A DNA stretch of 64,000 bases from JACDER01 sp963717765. GTDB taxonomy: Bacteria > Actinomycetota > Thermoleophilia > Gaiellales > Gaiellaceae. Location: contig CAVQWX010000005.1 in NCBI GenBank assembly GCA_963717765.1, forward strand, positions 186,001 through 250,000. The letters are read 5' to 3'. Of this stretch, positions 60,067-64,000 are shown one piece after another. Position numbers and translations under genes: made by a program. The notes beneath the pieces were generated by a model. The model did no database searches. It worked only from the letters and a program-made list of their open reading frames with translations, and had not been told where the DNA came from. Positions within the stretch are counted from its first letter, which is position 1. Every line of letters begins with the position of its first letter.

Positions 60067-61536
60067 TCAGGCGCCCTCAGCCGCATCCGTGGACGCGCCG
60101 GCGGCCTTCTGTTGCGTCGCCCGGCGCTCGGCCGTGCGGGGGTTGCGCGGCATCTTCGCAGCCGGCGGCTCCTGCGCCGGGCCTTGATCCTCGGCGTCGA
60201 GTGAGGCTTCCTCCTCGGGTGCCGCGCCGTCCCCATCTTCCCCGGGCCGGTATGAAAAAAGCGCACGAGTGTCGACGACCTCTCCGAAAGGCCCGACCGG
60301 GACCAGCCGAAGCTCGTGCAGAGGATTGCGCTGATCCTCGGGATCGGGGACCCGTTCGCCGTCGCGCTGGGTGTACCGGACCGTCACCAGGACGGTCTCG
60401 CCCTCCAACGTCCTGGCGAAGCCGAAGAAGTTCTCCTTCTTCTTACGCTGCCCGCCGTAGCGGAAGAGCCGAACGTCTTCGAGCTCTGCGAGGCGTGCCG
60501 GCGGCAACTCGCGCTCCTCCCTCTCCTCGTGCGCCGGTGCTGCCTGAAAGTTCGCCAGGGGGTCCTCGACGACAAGGTCCGGCGGGGAGTCGCGCAGCCG
60601 ATCGAGCCGCACGAAGCTCTCGAACGGCGCGACCGGCACCGACCAGACCGTGTGCCTCCAGCCGCCCGGATACGCGTCGTCCTTCACCCTTTGCCCCTGC
60701 AGGAGCGCAAACTCGACGACCAGGAGGTTCGGCTGATCCCCAGGCCCAACAGCAAGGCCGTGCATCCGCTCCCGGGTCCCGTCCGCCGACCCGGAGAACA
60801 GCTCGATCTTCGTGAACGCTCCGAGCCTCGTGATGTCGCTCCTCGGGTCGCTGGGAGCGCCGGGCTTTGGAGCACGTGCTGGCTCGGAGAGCGCCGACCC
60901 TGGTTCGATAGCAAAGAGAGTCGTCGTGTCGATGGCTCGGCCGAACGGCGCGAGCGGCACGCAGCGCACCTCCGCTTCCTCCGGGATCTCCTCTTCGGCC
61001 GGCCCGCTATACCGGACGGTGACCAGCACGGTCTCGCCTCCGGCCGTGCGGGCATAGCCGCAGACGCGGGCGCCCTTCTTCGACTCGTCCCGCGCGGAGG
61101 CGAAGAGGCAGGCGTCCTCGAGCGCCTCCAGCGTGTCGGGCATTTGATCCACCGCGGCGGCTCCGGCTCCGTTCGACGACGGCTCCGGTCGATCACCGGC
61201 GGAGACGTCGGGAAGCGAGCCGGGGACCTCGAGAACCGGGTCGCCCGAGAGCTCCTCGTACCGGATGAGACTTTGGAACGGCGCCGCCGGGACGGACCAC
61301 ACGACGTGCCGCAAGCCTCCGGGATAGGCGGCATCCTCGATCCGTTGGCCGCCTGCAAGCGGAAGATCCACGACGAGAAGGTTCGGGCGCCCTCCCGGTC
61401 CGAGCGCACGGCCGTACAGCCGCTCCCGACGTGCGTCGGCGTCCCAGCGATACAGGACGATCTTGGAATACGCCCCGAGCCTCGAGAGGTCCTTCCTGGG
61501 GTCGACTAGCTGCGCGCGCCGTTCTTCTCGCGCCAC
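60067..61536 (-). CDS. Unknown protein built of two tandem copies of one domain
   Basis: 489 aa, GTG start. Copy 1 (about 17-212): DLSRLGAYSKIVLYRWDADARRERLYGR, RPNLLVVDLPLAGGQRIEDAAYPGG, RHVVWSVPAAPFQSLIRYEEL, GETVLVTVRYSG, VPLAPFGRAIDTTTLFAIEPG. Copy 2 (about 233-430): DITRLGAFTKIELFSG, QPNLLVVEFALLQGQRVKDDAYPGG, RHTVWSVPVAPFESFVRLDRL, GETVLVTVRYTQ, VPVGPFGEVVDTRALFSYRPG. No known family recognised, no signal or membrane helix. The C-terminal 60 residues are Ala/Glu/Pro-rich. Begins inside the preceding frame, with which it may form one protein by a frameshift. Confidence 0.7.
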   Translation of the reverse strand: MAREERRAQLVDPRKDLSRLGAYSKIVLYRWDADARRERLYGRALGPGGRPNLLVVDLPLAGGQRIEDAAYPGGLRHVVWSVPAAPFQSLIRYEELSGDPVLEVPGSLPDVSAGDRPEPSSNGAGAAAVDQMPDTLEALEDACLFASARDESKKGARVCGYARTAGGETVLVTVRYSGPAEEEIPEEAEVRCVPLAPFGRAIDTTTLFAIEPGSALSEPARAPKPGAPSDPRSDITRLGAFTKIELFSGSADGTRERMHGLAVGPGDQPNLLVVEFALLQGQRVKDDAYPGGWRHTVWSVPVAPFESFVRLDRLRDSPPDLVVEDPLANFQAAPAHEEREERELPPARLAELEDVRLFRYGGQRKKKENFFGFARTLEGETVLVTVRYTQRDGERVPDPEDQRNPLHELRLVPVGPFGEVVDTRALFSYRPGEDGDGAAPEEEASLDAEDQGPAQEPPAAKMPRNPRTAERRATQQKAAGASTDAAEGA

Positions 61537-61963
61537 GCCTGCCGTTCCTCGCGCTCACCGGCTGGGCGCGGAACAAGCCCGTGAGCAGCGGCTCGTCGTC
61601 GCTGGGGCCGTCCTCGTGTTCCACCCTCTCCCGCTTCGGCAGGAGCAGAGCGACGGTGACCTTGCACGACGAGCACTCGGCGAAGTTCAGGTTCACCTGC
61701 AGGAGCTGGCCGCCGCAGAGGCACGGTTCGCCGTACACGATCTCGTGGTGGACGAACTGCACCCAGAGGTAGACGGCGCCTCGGCGCACCTCGCGGTACA
61801 CGCGCACCACGCGCTCGAGGCGCACGGCCGCATTCGCGGCGGCTTCCTCGACGAGCTCCGCTCCGCGCACGAAGTCGCGCCCCTTCACGAGGCGGTGGGC
61901 GCGACCGTCCGCCAGGTCGTCCCAGGGAAGGCCTAGCTCGTCGTGGGGCTCGAGGTGCTTCAT
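61193..61963 (-). CDS. Zinc-ribbon-containing N-terminal module, probably part of the two-domain protein 60067-61536
   Basis: Starts MKHLEPHDELGLPWDDL and has EEAAANAAVRLERVVRVYREVRRGAVYLWVQFVHHEIVYG, followed by the two-cysteine pairs of EPCLCGGQLL and FAECSSCKVTV, a zinc-ribbon-like knuckle. After LLTGLFRAQPVSARNGRRG (about 61540) it becomes Arg/Pro-rich out-of-frame sequence to 61193, exactly where the other protein begins (AREERRAQLVDPRKDLSRLG). The frames differ by one base, so an inserted base near 61540 would fuse them into one of about 630 aa. Otherwise the first gene simply lacks a proper stop. Starts 2 nt after the ABC permease stop. Confidence 0.6.
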   Translation of the reverse strand: MKHLEPHDELGLPWDDLADGRAHRLVKGRDFVRGAELVEEAAANAAVRLERVVRVYREVRRGAVYLWVQFVHHEIVYGEPCLCGGQLLQVNLNFAECSSCKVTVALLLPKRERVEHEDGPSDDEPLLTGLFRAQPVSARNGRRGARRTARAASRPQEGPLEARGVFQDRPVSLGRRRTSGAAVRPCARTGRAPEPSRRGSSACRRPTDRGCRLSRRLAARRVVRPGGAVPKSHPVRGALGRPGSRGPRLASRRLRR

Positions 61964-61964
61964 C

Positions 61965-62912
61965 TCACATCATGTCGTCGTCGTCGTCTTCATCCTCGCC
62001 CACGACCCTGAACACGCCGAGGAATCGCGTCGCGAGCTTGTTGAAGAACCACAGGCCGAACGACCACGTCAGAACGATCGCCACCAGCGACCAGAGCACG
62101 CCGAGCGGCCGCAGGGACGCGGCATCGAGAAAGCCCCACTGCACCATGTTCACGACACCCGTCAGCGGATTGACCTGCGAGACGGCCTGCGCCCACGCCG
62201 GCAGCTGGTGGGCCGAGTAGTACACGGGCGTGAGGAACATCCAGACCGGGATGAAAAAGCGGAGGAGGTACTTCACGTCCCTCGCGCGCGCATACAGGAC
62301 CGACGTGAATAGCCCGATGGCGATGCCGAAGATCAGGCACAGGGCCACGCCGGCCACTCCTACGAGAAACCGCACGTTCAGTTGCAGGTAGAGGTGGCCT
62401 TTCGCGATCCAGTAGTAGAGGAGAACGACGGCCGCGATGAGCCAGTAGACGGTGAGGCGCGCGAAAACACGGCCGAGGATCGCGATCGGAACCAGCAGCA
62501 GAGGGACGCGCAGATTGCGGGCGACCTTGATCTGCTTCGAGCTGATGGTCTCGTACATGATCGTTATCCGGAAGAGCTGGAACGCCTGGTAGCTGAAGAT
62601 CACGAACAGCAGATAGGGAATCCCGTTCGGCGCCTGCGCGTGGAAGATCCCGCCGAAGATGAGCGCCATCCCGAAGATCTGCCAGAGCGGGCGCAGCAAG
62701 AACCAGAAGCGCCCCATGACTCTGCCCTCAAACGTCTGAACCGAGCTGAGCATCATGCCCCGCAGAAGGTGCCGCGAGTGCCAGGCTTCCGCGATCCGCT
62801 TGCGCAACGTTGGCTGCCAGAGCGGGAGCGCGACGGGGAGCGGGGCCTGCTCTACGTCCTCGTCGACGAGAACCGGCTCGGCTGAGATTTCGACGGCTGA
62901 AGGCGCTGTCAT
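61965..62912 (-). CDS. wzm: ABC-2-type polysaccharide export permease (Wzm-like)
   Basis: 315 aa. After a 60-residue cytoplasmic start with RHLLRGMMLSSVQTFEGRVMGRFWFLLRPLWQIFGMALIFGGIFHAQ, six hydrophobic helices follow (LFVIFSYQAFQLFRITIMYE, LTVYWLIAAVVLLYYWIA, FLVGVAGVALCLIFGIAIGLFTSVLYARARDVKYLLRFFIPVWMFLTPVYY, and so on). RDVKYLLRFFIPVWMFLTPVYY and NPLTGVVNMVQWGFL are hallmark segments of O-antigen/teichoic-acid ABC permeases. The C-terminus is unusually acidic (GEDEDDDDDMM). The ATPase partner is not adjacent in the window. Overlaps the next transferase by 4 nt. Confidence 0.87.
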   Translation of the reverse strand: MTAPSAVEISAEPVLVDEDVEQAPLPVALPLWQPTLRKRIAEAWHSRHLLRGMMLSSVQTFEGRVMGRFWFLLRPLWQIFGMALIFGGIFHAQAPNGIPYLLFVIFSYQAFQLFRITIMYETISSKQIKVARNLRVPLLLVPIAILGRVFARLTVYWLIAAVVLLYYWIAKGHLYLQLNVRFLVGVAGVALCLIFGIAIGLFTSVLYARARDVKYLLRFFIPVWMFLTPVYYSAHQLPAWAQAVSQVNPLTGVVNMVQWGFLDAASLRPLGVLWSLVAIVLTWSFGLWFFNKLATRFLGVFRVVGEDEDDDDDMM

Positions 62913-64000
62913 TGCAAACAGGATAGTTGGCCGTCCGGCATGTTCCGCCGGGCGTTCCGGCGCCGGATGCGGATTCCGACAGAGCCGCCCAGGGCGAGGA
63001 GAGGGCGCGCCAGCGTAGCCGCGAGCGGTGCGGGACGAAGACGGCCGGCGCCGTTGCGCGCAGCTTCTTCGAGAGCGTCGGCTAGGCGCGGCGTAGCCGC
63101 CTCGTCCAGACCGTACGGCCGCACGAACCTGCGGACGAACTCGAGCGCCGGCGAGTCCTTTCCTCCCTCCACGGCAGCTGCCACCTGCCGTGCGTGCTCA
63201 CGGAGCGTCGGAGCCGCGGTCGCAGGCCCGCCGTTCTCCGCGAGCAGATAGGAGAAATGCACCGTCCCGTCGGACGCCGGACGGGTCGTGAACACCGGGC
63301 GTCCCGGGATAGCCGCCTCGATCAGCGCGCTCGTGTTCAGGCCGACGACCGCGGACGCGTGGAAGATCGAGTCGAAGTAGTCGTCACGACCGCGGTCGTC
63401 GACGGGGTTCTCGCCCCGGCGCGGAAAGACGGCGACACCCTCCAGCGCCTCGAGTGCGTTCACGTCCGTCTCTCGGAGCGGGTTGAGCGGATGCGGACGG
63501 ACGAGCACGCCCGCGCTCGGAACCTGCTCTCGCAAAGCACGGAGCCAGCGCCCGATCGAGGCGCCCTCGTTCGGGGCCAGAAACGGCGAGGAGCCCACGT
63601 ACAGGACGTACGGGGCGTCGGGCAGGCCGAGCGCCGCGAGCAGCTCCTTACGGTCCCTGCTCGGCCGGCGGCCGAACCAGTGGTCGTAGGCCTGTGCCCC
63701 CGTCACTGCAACGGACGGGCCCGGAATGCCGTGGAGCTCGACGGCCTCGCGGCGCTGATCCTCGTTCCAGACGGTCATGCGGTCGGGACGCTCGTGCAGC
63801 AGCCCCTTGTTGGTCAGGTTGTCCCAGCTCGCGACGCAGAAGCACGTCGGGATCCCGAGCCGCTTCGCCGCGCGCAGGTAGTCCAGCTGCGGCGAGCCGA
63901 GGTCGAGCAGCGGCGTGACCGCCACCAGATCGGGATCGCGCTCGGAGACGTAGCGAAGCAGCGAGCGACGCGGGGGTACGGCCCTTTCGAGTGAGCCGAG
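62909..64000 (-). CDS. Large glycosyltransferase of the SWDNLTNKG family (5' end outside window)
   Basis: 364 residues in the window; the frame is open to the edge, so the N-terminus is missing (an internal GTG at 63925 is not the start, since conserved sequence RYVSERDPDLVAVTPLLDLG continues through it). Motifs: DYLRAAKRLGIPTCFCVASWDNLTNKGLLHERPDRMTVWNE, LYVGSSPFLAPNEG, VLVRPHPLNPLRE, DDYFDSIFHASAVVGLNTSALIEAAIPGRPVFTTRPASDGTVHFSYLL, RRFVRPYGLDEAATPRLADALEEAA. This last block is shared with 53800 (FIRPQGLDQPSTPRLADALESLA). Overlaps the permease gene (ATGA). Confidence 0.8.
   Translation of the reverse strand, partial: LGSLERAVPPRRSLLRYVSERDPDLVAVTPLLDLGSPQLDYLRAAKRLGIPTCFCVASWDNLTNKGLLHERPDRMTVWNEDQRREAVELHGIPGPSVAVTGAQAYDHWFGRRPSRDRKELLAALGLPDAPYVLYVGSSPFLAPNEGASIGRWLRALREQVPSAGVLVRPHPLNPLRETDVNALEALEGVAVFPRRGENPVDDRGRDDYFDSIFHASAVVGLNTSALIEAAIPGRPVFTTRPASDGTVHFSYLLAENGGPATAAPTLREHARQVAAAVEGGKDSPALEFVRRFVRPYGLDEAATPRLADALEEAARNGAGRLRPAPLAATLARPLLALGGSVGIRIRRRNARRNMPDGQLSCLQ

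Overview
Organism (inference). The window is high-GC throughout, rich in GTG and TTG starts and 4-base GTGA or ATGA gene overlaps. Several genes carry a TANNNT hexamer 6-7 nt upstream of the start codon, the signature of leaderless actinobacterial transcripts. Family content (ECF42/DGPF pair, DUF5939-type adenylate cyclase, lamin-tail and golvesin-type secreted proteins, Gmd-like SDR) points to Actinomycetota, probably class Thermoleophilia (Gaiellales/Solirubrobacterales-like), quite possibly a metagenome-derived genome. No rRNA, tRNA, CRISPR array, transposase or phage gene was recognised.

Layout. (1) 1-2.4 kb: right-hand part of a RiPP locus, with a B12-type radical SAM maturase (cut by the window edge), a radical SAM/SPASM maturase and a 99-aa precursor ending in an aromatic/arginine core. 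The N-terminus of the SPASM maturase resembles the precursor leader. (2) 2.5-20 kb: mostly household genes: sulfotransferase, class III adenylate cyclase, a universal-stress/UbiB kinase fusion, secreted HNH-like protein, amidase with golvesin and BNR domains, GNAT, glycosyltransferase with a degenerate NodB domain, EamA transporter, polysaccharide deacetylase, DGPF protein plus ECF sigma, lamin-tail protein, a region 1.1-containing sigma-70 and an S9 peptidase. (3) 20-34 kb: first surface-glycan block (Gmd-like dehydratase, two nucleotide-sugar epimerases, GT4/GT2/GT39-type transferases, Wzx-like flippase, methyltransferases) with one badly disrupted glycosidase-like gene. (4) 35-42 kb: NeuB-like synthase, SDR, sulfotransferase, aldehyde dehydrogenase, NeuA-like cytidylyltransferase and transketolase, read as a CMP-activated ulosonic-acid pathway. 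(5) 42-45 kb: minus-strand operon of a PhyH-type dioxygenase, two paralogous small proteins and a long coiled-coil repeat protein. (6) 45-64 kb: second glycan block, built of paralogous pairs and triplets: GT32-like transferases with coiled-coil tails, three large transferases sharing the motif SWDNLTNKG, several sulfotransferases, FkbM-type methyltransferases and an O-antigen-type ABC permease.

How the genes fit together (inference). Regions 3-6 look like one large, patchily reorganised locus for a sulfated, methylated, ulosonic-acid-containing surface polysaccharide. It has both flippase-type and ABC-type export genes; the matching ABC ATPase is not in the window.

Caveat. Four genes are split by what look like one-base indels, one is disrupted many times over, and two more junctions (50.45 and 61.54 kb) are suspicious. 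All seven lie in the glycan region. Either this region is decaying or diversifying, or the assembly has indel errors there; the sequence alone cannot decide.
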